Part shown: positions 29,598-40,880 of the stretch, piece after piece | Layout: each line of letters opens with the position of its first letter | Numbering within the stretch: position 1 is the stretch's first letter | Assembly: GCF_000304475.1 (NCBI RefSeq) | Contig: NC_018944.1 | Coordinates: 434,001 to 498,000 of the forward strand | Origin: Kazachstania africana CBS 2517 | Taxonomy: Eukaryota > Ascomycota > Saccharomycetes > Saccharomycetales > Saccharomycetaceae | Direction of reading: 5' to 3' | Length of the DNA stretch: 64,000 bases | Notes under the pieces: model-generated | What the model was told of the DNA's origin: nothing | Database searches by the model: none | What the model saw: only the letters and a program-made list of their open reading frames with translations | Translations under genes and position numbers: made by a program

Positions 29598-30041
29598 ACG
29601 GGCAATTTGATACCTTCTGAAAGTGACACGGTTTTATCTTTAGCTTTGCTGCAATGCCGCGAGAGGAATGGTGCTCTCGAGTGCTGCAAGAAACAGCCAT
29701 TGAAGCTTAAAAAAAGATTGAACGAGTAGCCGTCGAGAAATTATACGTGTTTGCTGTTGTTTTTTCGTTGAGTAGATTCAATCAGGTCTTCAGATGATGA
29801 AGAAGTAAGTTTGCGCCGTGAAAGTTCCACTACTCGATCTGTTCTTTCTAGTTGTTGTGAAACAGGATTTTCATGCACAATTGCTTGATTTCTGTATCAT
29901 CTCATGGAACTGGAGCGAATTTCTTCGAATCAAACATTTCATCAGTTGCAAGGTGGCTGCCTGCTTGCAATTCAATACAACATTTTATCCAAGCAACTGC
30001 TAAGAATTGCTAGTGAGGAAAAATTTTTCCCTTTCAATTAT

Positions 30042-30049
30042 TATATAAA
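30042..30049 (+). promoter_or_regulatory. TATA box of enolase
   Basis: TATATAAA, 99-106 bp before the ATG and followed by a pyrimidine-rich leader typical of strongly expressed yeast genes. Confidence 0.65.
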
Positions 30050-30147
30050 GAAGTAATTAATTCAAATACACTTATTTTCTTCTAAGCTCACTTATTATTC
30101 AATTTTTTCTTGTTAGATAAAATCATTGTACAAATCATATAATAAAA

Positions 30148-31458
30148 ATGGCTGTCTCTAAGGTTTATGCTAGATCCGTCTACGACTCTCGTGGTAACCC
30201 AACTGTCGAAGTTGAATTAACTACTGAAAACGGTGTTTTCAGATCCATCGTCCCATCTGGTGCTTCCACTGGTATCCACGAAGCTCTTGAAATGAGAGAT
30301 GAAGACAAATCCAAATGGTTAGGTAAGGGTGTTATGAACGCTGTTAACAACGTTAACAACGTTATTGCTGACGCTTTCGTTAAGGCTAACCTTGACGTCA
30401 AAGACCAAAAGGCTGTCGATGACTTCTTAAACAACTTAGATGGTACTGCCAACAAATCCAAGTTAGGTGCTAACGCTATCTTAGGTGTTTCCTTAGCTGT
30501 TGCCAGAGCTGCTGCTGCTGAAAAGAACGTTCCATTATACGTTCACTTAGCCCAATTAGCTGGTGCCAAGGACAACTTCATCTTACCAGTTCCATTCTTA
30601 AACGTCTTAAACGGTGGTTCCCACGCTGGTGGTGCTTTAGCCATCCAAGAATTCATGATTGCTCCAACTGGTGCTAAGACCTTCGCTGAAGCCATGAGAA
30701 TTGGTTCCGAAGTTTACCACAACTTAAAGTCTTTAACCAAGAAGAGATACGGTGCTTCCGCTGGTAACGTCGGTGATGAAGGTGGTGTTGCTCCAAACAT
30801 TCAAACTGCTGAAGAAGCTTTAGACTTAATCGTCGATGCTATCAAGGCTGCTGGTCACGAAGGTAAGGTCAAGATCGGTTTAGACTGTGCTTCCTCTGAA
30901 TTCTTCAAGGACGGTAAGTACGATTTAGACTTCAAGAACCCAGAATCTGACCCATCCAAGTGGTTATCTGGTGAAGAATTAGCCGCTTACTACAAGACCT
31001 TAATGGCTAAGTACCCAATTGTTTCCATCGAAGATCCATTCGCTGAAGATGACTGGGAATCCTGGTCCAACTTCTACAAGCAAGCTGATGTCCAATTAGT
31101 TGCCGATGACTTAACTGTCACCAACCCAGCTAGAATCGCCACTGCTATTGAAAAGAAGGCTGCTAACGCTTTATTATTAAAGGTTAACCAAATCGGTACT
31201 TTATCCGAATCCATCAAGGCTGCTCAAGACTCTTTCGCTGCCGGCTGGGGTGTTATGGTTTCCCACAGATCTGGTGAAACCGAAGATGTCTTCATTGCTG
31301 ACTTAGTCGTTGGTTTAAGAACTGGTGAAATCAAGACTGGTGCTCCAGCCAGATCTGAAAGATTAGCCAAATTAAACCAATTATTAAGAATTGAAGAAGA
31401 ATTAGGTGACAAGGCTGTCTACGCTGGTGACAACTTCAGACACGGTGACAAGATCTAA
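30148..31458 (+). CDS. ENO2: Enolase
   Basis: A 436-residue phosphopyruvate hydratase that turns 2-phosphoglycerate into phosphoenolpyruvate in glycolysis. The sequence is nearly that of S. cerevisiae Eno1/Eno2: [28 protein letters not shown], the metal-binding region [25 protein letters not shown] with the catalytic lysine, and SHRSGETED with the active-site histidine loop. Codon choice is extremely biased (TTA or TTG for Leu, AGA for Arg, GGT for Gly, GTC or GTT for Val), as expected for an abundant protein. ENO2 is chosen over ENO1 from its position between SPC97 and CTR2. Confidence 0.97.
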   Translation: MAVSKVYARSVYDSRGNPTVEVELTTENGVFRSIVPSGASTGIHEALEMRDEDKSKWLGKGVMNAVNNVNNVIADAFVKANLDVKDQKAVDDFLNNLDGTANKSKLGANAILGVSLAVARAAAAEKNVPLYVHLAQLAGAKDNFILPVPFLNVLNGGSHAGGALAIQEFMIAPTGAKTFAEAMRIGSEVYHNLKSLTKKRYGASAGNVGDEGGVAPNIQTAEEALDLIVDAIKAAGHEGKVKIGLDCASSEFFKDGKYDLDFKNPESDPSKWLSGEELAAYYKTLMAKYPIVSIEDPFAEDDWESWSNFYKQADVQLVADDLTVTNPARIATAIEKKAANALLLKVNQIGTLSESIKAAQDSFAAGWGVMVSHRSGETEDVFIADLVVGLRTGEIKTGAPARSERLAKLNQLLRIEEELGDKAVYAGDNFRHGDKI

Positions 31459-31812
31459 ATTAACTGATAATTGAATTATTACCATTTTTCTAGTTGTCTT
31501 TTAGTTTACATTTTATATTAATGCCTCTTATGATTTTATAATATATATAGGTTTAATTGATAAAATTTTGATAAAAATTTGTCCTGTTTTAGATTTTAAT
31601 ACTCATTTATATTTGATTATTTGTTCAAAGGTCGGTCGCATAGTGAATAAAATGGCAAGAATTACAGGGTTCCGATCAATATATATACTAAAGTTCAGCT
31701 TATAATTAGTAAGAAGAAATACGCACTGACACTAACTGCACTTGATTCTCAATTAAATTTCATTGAACCTTAAATTATTAGCACCGCTGATTCAAGTTTT
31801 AAATACAAAGAA
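31459..31812. other. Intergenic region between enolase and CTR2
   Basis: 354 bp. It starts with the AT-rich enolase 3' end (TATATATA at about 31540) and holds a 10-of-11 match to the yeast origin consensus at 31605-31615. An in-frame TAA at 31771-31773 rules out a longer CTR2 N-terminus without an intron. No gene seen. Confidence 0.55.
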
Positions 31813-32265
31813 ATGCCGGGAGTATCAAGGGATCGTACGGTTTTTACGGACGGTTCCAGTGCACACCGTGACGTTCATGATACTGACAGCTGTTCAATGA
31901 ACATGCTATTTACATGGTCGTATGAGAACACTTGTGTGATTTTTCGTTGGTGGCACATCAAGACCCTATGGGGCTTACTAATTAGCTGTTTGACTGTCAT
32001 ATGTCTAAGTATGCTTTATGAACTTTTGAAGCATTACATATACACATATGATCTGAAGAGAAATAGGGGCGTTGAGAGCTCAAGAATATACTATAGTCTA
32101 TTATATTCGTTACAGGTCGCATTTTCTTTCTTTCTAATGCTTGTGTTCATGTCGTACAACGGCTGGCTCATGGCTAGCGTGGCTATCGGGGCAGCAATAG
32201 GTAACTATTACTGTAATGCTCCGTTGCCACAACATGCTAATCAGATATCCCTGGCATGCCATTGA
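31813..32265 (+). CDS. CTR2: Vacuolar copper transporter
   Basis: A 150-residue member of the Ctr family that releases Cu(I) from the vacuole to the cytosol as a trimer. Three membrane helices are predicted: about 50-75, 97-115 and 117-132. The signature MLVFM (M-x3-M) is in the second helix and GAAIG (G-x3-G) in the third. CSMNMLFTWSYENTC before helix 1 and the final LACH match S. cerevisiae Ctr2. The N-terminus is about 40 residues shorter and lacks most of the Met/His-rich copper-collecting motifs. It is followed by FMO1, as in S. cerevisiae. Confidence 0.92.
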   Translation: MPGVSRDRTVFTDGSSAHRDVHDTDSCSMNMLFTWSYENTCVIFRWWHIKTLWGLLISCLTVICLSMLYELLKHYIYTYDLKRNRGVESSRIYYSLLYSLQVAFSFFLMLVFMSYNGWLMASVAIGAAIGNYYCNAPLPQHANQISLACH

Positions 32266-32642
32266 TTGCTACGTAGGTGTACTACAGAAAACTATATTTT
32301 TTTCTAAATCTATACAATGTGTGCACACACAATCGTACATATAGTTAAACACCGTTTCAATGCTAAAAACAATCAATCAGCGCAAATGAAAACCCTGCTA
32401 CTGTGTAAACAACACAGAAACACTCTTGCCAGCCCTATGAGCTTTCACTTAATGGTGTTATCCTGTATTTGCCAAGTAAATATAGCCTGACATTTCTCGG
32501 ACCTTACGAGTCCGACTTCGAGGATCTACGCTAGAAGAAGCACCTCATCAGATTTATGATCACAGATTTTTGACACAATTCCCCACAAGCATATCATTCT
32601 ATTCAATCGTGCTGTGGCAGTGTAATATACAGATATATAATT
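32266..32642. other. FMO1 promoter region
   Basis: 377 bp. Its main feature is the CGG-N11-CCG palindrome at 32497-32515. A TATA-like ATATATAA lies just before the FMO1 ATG, too close to act as its TATA. No gene or RNA seen. Confidence 0.55.
32497..32515. promoter_or_regulatory. CGG-N11-CCG palindrome (zinc-cluster factor site)
   Basis: TCGGAC (32497-32502) and GTCCGA (32510-32515) form a 6-bp inverted repeat. This places CGG and CCG triplets 11 bases apart, the spacing bound by Gal4-type zinc-cluster dimers. It lies 128-146 bp before FMO1. The interior does not match the preferred Gal4 bases well, so the factor is open. Confidence 0.4.
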
Positions 32643-33944
32643 ATGAATAGAAAGAGTTTGGGTATCATTGGTGCTGGACCTGGTGGTCTAGCGACAGCTA
32701 GGGTGTTCTTGGCTAATGCCAAGAATTATGACATAAGTCTATTCACAGATGACATGGATATCGGTGGTGTTTGGTACTATCCTGATGATGACAAGGCTGA
32801 TCGTGTAATGTACGATATTTTGGAAACAAATATTCCGAAGAACTTGATGCAATTTAGTGGGTTCCCGTTTGAATCTGATACGTTTAAGTATCCGACGAGA
32901 CAAGACGTTTGGAGGTATTTGAAACGGTATTACATTGAGTTTATTGACAGGCAAGCACAAGTTCATTTCCATACTGAAGTTGTAAAATTGACCAAAAATG
33001 GCGAACATTGGGAGATGGAAACAGTAAATCGTCTTACGGGGCATGCAGAGAGCCATTTTTTCGATAATGTTGTAGTCGCAACGGGTCATTTCAAGACACC
33101 CTTCATTCCTGAAGATGTCCCTGGTCTACAGGAATGGTTTTCAAATAATGCTGCTATGCATTCTAAAAATTACCAAAACTGTTTATTTGCTGAAGGAAAA
33201 AACGTCATAGTTGTAGGAAGTGGAAGTTCTGGTCAAGATATTGCGAACCAGATTTCCTCAGTAGCAAATACAGTTTATAATAGTGTCAGAACTGAAAATG
33301 ATAATGCTCTTTACGATGAGGATTCCATTATCCAAACGATTCCAGCAATACAAGAAGTCAATTGGGAATGTAGAAGAGTGACACTTATCAATGGCCAATG
33401 TTTAAATGACATAGATTTTTTAATTTACGCCACAGGTTACGTTTTTGATTTCAAATTCCTAGAAGATAATCTACTTTCACAGTTATTCAACACAACATTG
33501 GATATTCACACGGGGAAAAAACTGTTCAATCTCTGGAACCACCTTTTTCCTCTCTGTGATTGTACCATTGCATTTTCTTTACTACTACAAATGGTAGTAC
33601 CATTCCCTCTCGCCGAACTGCAAGCCTGTTTAATGGTGAAAGTGTTCAATAAGGAAATCACAATCCCAAAACTGGATAAAAGTGAAATGGAAGCAATCAA
33701 CAAGTACGAAAGCGACCAAAATCTCCCCACAGGAACAGATATCGAGTACTACAAAAAACTGCAGATTATTCTAGACTCTGCTGCAAACATCCGGGACGAA
33801 TTTGTGCCAGTCAAGTGGACTGCTGCTCTCAAGCAAGCTAGACTGTCGTCCGGCCAAGAAAAGCGTCAGCGAAACAAACAATTAGGCAGAGTCGCTAGAA
33901 GATTGCGTCTCCAGCATGAACCATACCATCTAGAATACCCATAA
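32643..33944 (+). CDS. FMO1: Flavin-containing monooxygenase
   Basis: A 433-residue NADPH- and FAD-dependent oxygenase. Yeast Fmo1 oxidises thiols such as glutathione and helps maintain oxidising conditions for disulfide formation in the ER. The FAD-binding GAGPGGLATA is at residues 10-19. The FMO fingerprint region ends in MHSKNYQNC. The NADPH-binding GSGSSGQDIA follows at about 196. There is no signal peptide or membrane segment, as in the yeast family. Length equals S. cerevisiae Fmo1. It lies between CTR2 and STB5; the YHR177W equivalent, found between FMO1 and STB5 in S. cerevisiae, is absent. Confidence 0.94.
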   Translation: MNRKSLGIIGAGPGGLATARVFLANAKNYDISLFTDDMDIGGVWYYPDDDKADRVMYDILETNIPKNLMQFSGFPFESDTFKYPTRQDVWRYLKRYYIEFIDRQAQVHFHTEVVKLTKNGEHWEMETVNRLTGHAESHFFDNVVVATGHFKTPFIPEDVPGLQEWFSNNAAMHSKNYQNCLFAEGKNVIVVGSGSSGQDIANQISSVANTVYNSVRTENDNALYDEDSIIQTIPAIQEVNWECRRVTLINGQCLNDIDFLIYATGYVFDFKFLEDNLLSQLFNTTLDIHTGKKLFNLWNHLFPLCDCTIAFSLLLQMVVPFPLAELQACLMVKVFNKEITIPKLDKSEMEAINKYESDQNLPTGTDIEYYKKLQIILDSAANIRDEFVPVKWTAALKQARLSSGQEKRQRNKQLGRVARRLRLQHEPYHLEYP

Positions 33945-34299
33945 TTGAACGCTTCAGACTCAACTGGGCCAGTTAGCATTGGAACATCGCTATTACCTGA
34001 ACAGGAGATACATTCCTCATTGGGACAGGGTCTCAGGAAGTCATACGTATATAGCGATCCCCAGAATATACAAATCAAAAAAAAAAATAAGACGACTATG
34101 GCCACTCCGCGAAAAGCTTCTTTCTGATGAACTCATTTGATTGAGTGGCAGGAAACAGATGCAGATTTAAGATTTTGGTGATAGATACAAGGAATTAACA
34201 CGTTTTTCTGATCAATTTTACTAGTTTCAGCTTTATAATAAATCTCAAACACTATTACATTTTTGCCTTTTAGAAGATAGTTATACTGGTTTAAGAGAT
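33945..34299. other. STB5 upstream region
   Basis: 355 bp containing an A-rich run near 34078-34089, then three short upstream ORFs (34098-34170) before the STB5 ATG. No other gene or RNA supported. Confidence 0.55.
34098..34170 (+). other. Three short upstream ORFs before STB5
   Basis: ORFs of 9, 5 and 3 sense codons at 34098-34127, 34127-34144 and 34159-34170. The first two overlap as TGATG. They end 130 bp before STB5. They could tune STB5 translation if the transcript starts upstream of 34098. Confidence 0.3.
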
Positions 34300-36414
34300 A
34301 TGGAAGCATCGAACGAAGGGCCAAAGAAGGAGAAATATTCCTGTTCGAGATGTAGAAAGTTGAAAAAGAAGTGTCCTAGAGAGGTGCCTGTATGCGGACA
34401 TTGCGTAAGGGTAGGTGCCGAATGTTCTTATCCGGGGAGAGCCGCAAGAAGAACCAAGAAGGAGCTGGAAGAAGCAGAATTGAGAGGTGAATTTATTCCG
34501 AGCAAAAAACATAAGACACATGAAGGAAATGGAAGTCGTAGTAATACAGCCTCTGTAATATACACAAGCGATCATTCGACTTTCCCGGCGAGAGCAACAA
34601 GAGCAGCTTCCAGTACTTCAGTCCCTCCGATCAGTTCGTTCCAACCCAACGAGACCGTATCATCATTAATTTCTGCATTCGCTACTCTAGATGAATCTTC
34701 ATCGGACCAGACATCTCCACAATCCATTGTGTCGAGGCAGGTAAGCGTAGATGCTCCACTCTCATTTACAAGCGCCAATGGTAGAACTTTATTACGTGGC
34801 GATCATGTTAACAGACAGGTTTTATCTTCTTCGGCTACACAATCAGTTGCAAATTCATTAACTTCTCCAGAATCTGTTGCTGCTAGTAGAGCGATTAGTT
34901 CTGCTCCCGAATATGAGCCTAGTTTCTCTAGAAGACTTGTAACCTCTTCAAGCTTGGAACCATCAGTACCTGTAGATTCATCAAGCCTGGAAGCCGAAAC
35001 CATTGCAGACGTCTTTAAAGGCGCAAGAGCGACTAATTGGATCAATGCTGATGGCTCATTCAAACCAATAGACCGCAACCTGTTAGATAGATTTATTGCT
35101 GCATTTTTTAAACACAATCATAGATTATTTCCCGTGATAGATAAACTCTCATTCATAGATAGGGTTTCAACAATACGAGTATTTGATTATGAACTATTGA
35201 ATAGTGCATTCAATGATGATGTTTTCATTTTCCAACTTTATATGATTATGGCTATCGGCTGTACCACATTGCGTAGAGCGGGTATGCTTCTGAAAGATGA
35301 AGAGGAATTAAGTGAACATTTAGCCTTCCTTTCAATGAAAAAATTCAGAACTGTCATGGCTTTGCAAAATATAGAAACGATAAAATGTCTGTTACTTCTG
35401 GGTATCTATTCATTTTTCGAACCAAAAGGGTCCTCCTCGTGGACAATCAGTGGTATTATTATGAGATTAGTAATAGCTCTAGGCCTTAATAGGGCTCCAG
35501 TATCTAAAAAATTGAAAACTATGCCTGCAATAGAAGTTGAGTCAAGATATAGAGTCTTTTGGAGTGCTTATTGTTTTGAAAGACTGATTTCAACTTGTCT
35601 TGGTAGGATGTCAGCAATAGACGATGATGAAATTTCGGTTCCATTGCCACACGCCATGTATAGTGATGAAAAAGAAGATATCGATGTTACAAATACAATG
35701 ATTACATTGAGAAGGATTGCTGGGAAGATTTACAAGAATGTCCATTCCGTACATGCTGGTAAACAAGATTTGACAATAGAAGAAAGACAAAAAATCATTG
35801 TCGACTTGAGAGAAGAATTGGATGGAATTTACAAATTGGAACAAGCTAAAATGGATAAACAAAATAAGAAAAGCGGTTCTCGAAAAAGTAATATATCATT
35901 CCACAGCAGTGAAAGTTGGCTCACAATGAGGTACTCACAACTGCAAATTCTACTATATCGACCTTCTGCCCTAATACCAAAACCTCCAATCGAATCCCTG
36001 GCTATACTGGGCAAATTCTGTCTAATGGCATGGAAGCATACCTACACTTTATATCAAAAGAAACTGCTTCCTTTAAACTGGATCACGTTATTTAGGACGT
36101 TGACCATTTGTAACACTATTTTATATTGTCTCTGCCAATGGAGTATAGATTTGATAGAAAGTAAGATCGAAATTCAACAAATTGTAGAAATATTAGAGCA
36201 TTTCGGAGCCAAGTGGATCTTTGCCACCAGATGCGCAGAAGTCTTCCAGGGCATTAGTAATACTATACTGGATATCAGTTTAAGTGACGGGAAGGTTCCA
36301 AATATGGACAGTCTCACAAACGAACTCTTCGGTGCAACCGATGCTTACCACGATATTTTGAGTGAGAACAATGTCGACATTTCATGGGTGGATAAACTAG
36401 CTTTGTCCGATTAA
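34300..36414 (+). CDS. STB5: Zinc-cluster transcription factor Stb5
   Basis: A 704-residue nuclear regulator that activates pentose phosphate and NADPH-producing genes under oxidative stress. The Zn2Cys6 DNA-binding domain has C15, C18, C25, C32, C35 and C42 and is followed by YPGRAARRTKKELEEAELRGE, matching S. cerevisiae Stb5. A Ser-rich, poorly conserved linker spans about 60-235. The fungal transcription-factor middle-homology domain follows, with FFKHNHRLFPVIDK, SWTISGIIMRL and the highly conserved LPLNWITLFRTLTICNTILY. It ends NVDISWVDKLALSD as in the homologue. Targets in S. cerevisiae include SOL3-pathway genes, one of which is in this window. Confidence 0.96.
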   Translation: MEASNEGPKKEKYSCSRCRKLKKKCPREVPVCGHCVRVGAECSYPGRAARRTKKELEEAELRGEFIPSKKHKTHEGNGSRSNTASVIYTSDHSTFPARATRAASSTSVPPISSFQPNETVSSLISAFATLDESSSDQTSPQSIVSRQVSVDAPLSFTSANGRTLLRGDHVNRQVLSSSATQSVANSLTSPESVAASRAISSAPEYEPSFSRRLVTSSSLEPSVPVDSSSLEAETIADVFKGARATNWINADGSFKPIDRNLLDRFIAAFFKHNHRLFPVIDKLSFIDRVSTIRVFDYELLNSAFNDDVFIFQLYMIMAIGCTTLRRAGMLLKDEEELSEHLAFLSMKKFRTVMALQNIETIKCLLLLGIYSFFEPKGSSSWTISGIIMRLVIALGLNRAPVSKKLKTMPAIEVESRYRVFWSAYCFERLISTCLGRMSAIDDDEISVPLPHAMYSDEKEDIDVTNTMITLRRIAGKIYKNVHSVHAGKQDLTIEERQKIIVDLREELDGIYKLEQAKMDKQNKKSGSRKSNISFHSSESWLTMRYSQLQILLYRPSALIPKPPIESLAILGKFCLMAWKHTYTLYQKKLLPLNWITLFRTLTICNTILYCLCQWSIDLIESKIEIQQIVEILEHFGAKWIFATRCAEVFQGISNTILDISLSDGKVPNMDSLTNELFGATDAYHDILSENNVDISWVDKLALSD

Positions 36415-38169
<1,755 letters not shown>

Positions 38170-38273
38170 ATATAAGTATATAATAAGTTGATGTATCAAT
38201 TTATAGAGTACAATGAAATAAAAGCTAGTTCGCTTTCCTATTAGTTGTCTATAAAAATGTATATAAACCATCT

Positions 38274-40880
38274 TTATTGTCTACCGAATTGGTTTTGTAA
38301 TGCGTCTACTTGCTGTTGTAATGCTTGATAATTATTCAAAATATCATACCGATGCTGTTGCTGTTGCTGCTGTCTTTGCATTGAGTGAGGTGGCATCTGA
38401 TTATATGGAACGCCATTTGACGATATTCCCGTAGGAAGATGTTCTTGTTGGGGTTGTGCGAGTTGCTGATGATAATGTGAGGAGTTATGAGGGTAAATAT
38501 TATGCGTTTCATAATTCGGTGCCCCATTTGGTAACTGATTCTGAGCAGAGTTATTATTGTACCCATAGCCACTTGGCTTTGTTTGTGGCGTGTTACTATT
38601 GTGATATTGTACACCACCCTGAGATTGATATAGTGGTTGTTGTTGCTGTTGTTGCTGTTGCTGTTGTTGCTGTTGCTGTTGTTGAGGTCTTGGTATATTG
38701 TTGACGTACATATTTTGCCCACCTCCACTATTTTTATCATTCATGTAACTGCCACTATTATTTACATTATTATAAAAGGCTTGTCGCTGTTGCTGTTGCT
38801 GCTGTGGTTGCATATTATTTGAAACATTGGATAAATTTGTTTGGCTCACCTCAGGAGAAGCAGAATTGGATAAAAGAGACTGGAAGTAGCTACTAGCAAC
38901 ATTTTGCGGTGATAACACATTTGGAGATTGTGTTGCATTTTGTTGAAGAGAATTTATTCCTGCAGTTTGAGGACCCAATTGATGTCCCTGATATGGCACG
39001 TTTGCATAATTTCGTTGAGATGAGTTCGTAGTAGGGAACGTATTTTGTGGACTTAGAGCGCCTGATGGTACACGGGTAGATTGCTGTAACATAGTATTCT
39101 GTTGTGATAAAGGAGCACGAGGAGCACCATTTGGTTGTAGTAATACATTGTTATTTGCACTATAGTTAGTATGTTGGGGTGATAGTCCAATTGGTGATTG
39201 CTGCATTTGTAGTCCTTGTTGCGTTTGAAACAATTGCTGTGAGTGAGGAGGTTGCAAATGCTGTTGCTGGGATTGAGAATGGTACTGAGGAAAATTCATA
39301 AACTGACTTGTTGGCTGCGGTGATTGCAAATGAGGAGAATTGGCCCCGGTAACCTGAACATTTGATAACTGGACAGCTGTTGTATTATTTGAAGGGGGCT
39401 GATTGATCATGGGAATAGTAGATGGGGTAGTAGATGAGTCGGAAGACATTTGCTGTTTCATCAAGTAATTGGCCGAGCCTGTTGCCGTCGGTTTTAGTGG
39501 TTGTAGAGAAGACTGTGTATTTGATTGCATGTTTTGATGCATTTCGGGTGGTTGTACACTTTGGGTATTAGCAGGATCAAAATGACTACGAAATAAGTAA
39601 TTCGCCGACCCCGTTGCTGTAGGCTTTAAAGGTTGCAACGCCCCAGGTGTTTGACCTTGTTGTGGCTGGTTTGGTACCATACCTTGAGTGACCTCCTGAC
39701 GTATATAATGGTTAGCAGATCCTGTTGCAGTGGGCTTTAAAGGCTGTAATGGTGCAGTACCCATAGTTTCACCTGTAAGTGCGTTCAAATTACTTTCTTC
39801 AGGTAATCCTGAAAAACCTAAGGATGCTGAATCGACTGTTCTGATTTGCTTGAAATGGGATAAAGAATCTTGCATATCTTTCAATACTTCTTTTTCTTCT
39901 TCTGTTTCTTGCTGTTCACTTGGTAATTGTGAGACCAAACCACTACTGGAGTTCTTTCTTTTAGCCATTTGTTTTAGCAATTGATCCATTGGGAGCGATA
40001 AATCTAATGGGCCGTCAGGCACATCATCATTACTATCTTGAATCGGTTCCTTTTGATCATCACTTGGAGGTTCCTGGAATGTGAGATGTTCAGAAAATCT
40101 AACTTTTTTATTTTTATATTCAGGATTTAACACTCTTCTCCTCAATCTCTTTCTTGATGATTTTCCTGTCAATAAAAGTGATGCAAAGGAGTCAAAATCG
40201 ACTTTTCCTCCGGAACCTGCGCCAGTTGATTGTTGCTTAGCAGAATTCTGTTCTTCTTCATCTTCTTCAATTTCTTCATATACTTCTCCCGTATTTTCAT
40301 TCAAAATCGATCTTGGTTTAGGAACTGGAGCCTTCTGAAGGATCATCAATCTTGTTGGCAAGCAACGCCTACTAAGAGCGATAGATATAAGTCTCACTAC
40401 TGCAAAGAACTGGCCAATATTCAGAGCATTCTTGCAACTTCTAAAAATGGATATTATTCTGCCTCTTAGCTGTTCGTAAATGTTAAAATTACCTAAAAAC
40501 CTGAAAACATCGCTTAATCTGACTAACTTTCCGTGCGTTCTTGCCGTAATGTACTTATACCATCTGAGATAGGCTCTGTTCTCCTCAGAAGATAGCTGTG
40601 ACTGTGACAATGATAATGGAACCTGCAGATCTTCGGGAGTCTCATGATACGTGTCGCTAGTTTGCTGTTTACCTTGTTCTTGTGGCTGTACATTTATAAC
40701 AGAATCGCTCACGCCCCTCAGTGTTGGTTGAGTGGCAGTAGAGCTCAGCATATTCTGCGCCGGTACTTGTGTCGCTGGAGAAACGTTAACAGCTCCAAAA
40801 TCAAAGGAGACATTTGGTTGATTACTATTGCCATCATTACGAATCTCAAGCCCTGGAATATTTAACCAGTCAAAAGACAT
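38274..40880 (-). CDS. SCD5: Scd5, protein-phosphatase-1 targeting factor in endocytosis
   Basis: An 868-residue cortical actin/endocytosis protein that brings PP1 (Glc7) to Pan1-containing endocytic sites. I start at MSFDWLN (complement of 40878-40880), the conserved start, not the upstream ATG that would add ten residues. The conserved N-terminal region has VPLSLSQSQL and RSCKNALNIGQFFAVVRL. KKVRFSEHLTF (about 256-266) contains the PP1-docking KVRF. Three LQPLKPTATGSAN repeats carry the Prk1-type threonines. About three LSPQ(N/H)T-like repeats follow, fewer than in S. cerevisiae. The C-terminal third is Gln/Asn-rich with a 16-glutamine run. Confidence 0.95.
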   Translation of the reverse strand: MSFDWLNIPGLEIRNDGNSNQPNVSFDFGAVNVSPATQVPAQNMLSSTATQPTLRGVSDSVINVQPQEQGKQQTSDTYHETPEDLQVPLSLSQSQLSSEENRAYLRWYKYITARTHGKLVRLSDVFRFLGNFNIYEQLRGRIISIFRSCKNALNIGQFFAVVRLISIALSRRCLPTRLMILQKAPVPKPRSILNENTGEVYEEIEEDEEEQNSAKQQSTGAGSGGKVDFDSFASLLLTGKSSRKRLRRRVLNPEYKNKKVRFSEHLTFQEPPSDDQKEPIQDSNDDVPDGPLDLSLPMDQLLKQMAKRKNSSSGLVSQLPSEQQETEEEKEVLKDMQDSLSHFKQIRTVDSASLGFSGLPEESNLNALTGETMGTAPLQPLKPTATGSANHYIRQEVTQGMVPNQPQQGQTPGALQPLKPTATGSANYLFRSHFDPANTQSVQPPEMHQNMQSNTQSSLQPLKPTATGSANYLMKQQMSSDSSTTPSTIPMINQPPSNNTTAVQLSNVQVTGANSPHLQSPQPTSQFMNFPQYHSQSQQQHLQPPHSQQLFQTQQGLQMQQSPIGLSPQHTNYSANNNVLLQPNGAPRAPLSQQNTMLQQSTRVPSGALSPQNTFPTTNSSQRNYANVPYQGHQLGPQTAGINSLQQNATQSPNVLSPQNVASSYFQSLLSNSASPEVSQTNLSNVSNNMQPQQQQQQRQAFYNNVNNSGSYMNDKNSGGGQNMYVNNIPRPQQQQQQQQQQQQQQQQPLYQSQGGVQYHNSNTPQTKPSGYGYNNNSAQNQLPNGAPNYETHNIYPHNSSHYHQQLAQPQQEHLPTGISSNGVPYNQMPPHSMQRQQQQQQHRYDILNNYQALQQQVDALQNQFGRQ
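38637..38684 (-). repeat. CAA/CAG trinucleotide repeat encoding 16 glutamines in SCD5
   Basis: Sixteen uninterrupted glutamine codons, mostly CAA mixed with CAG. Such tracts change length readily. Shorter Gln runs occur nearby at about 38349-38376 and 38782-38810. Confidence 0.85.

Larger units (their letters stand above)
29383..30147. other. Enolase upstream region
   Basis: 765 bp. It contains a Rap1-like site (29586-29597), a CTTCC Gcr1-type box (29540-29544), a CTCGAG (29676-29681), two TCGAGAAA elements (29553-29560, 29733-29740) and a TATA box near 30042. The layout resembles glycolytic promoters with distal Rap1/Gcr1 activation and a long pyrimidine-rich leader. No gene supported. Confidence 0.65.

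Noticed and set aside
29786..29800. ATGATGA as a possible C/D snoRNA C box upstream of enolase
   Set aside because: No CTGA D box at suitable distance and no terminal stem found.
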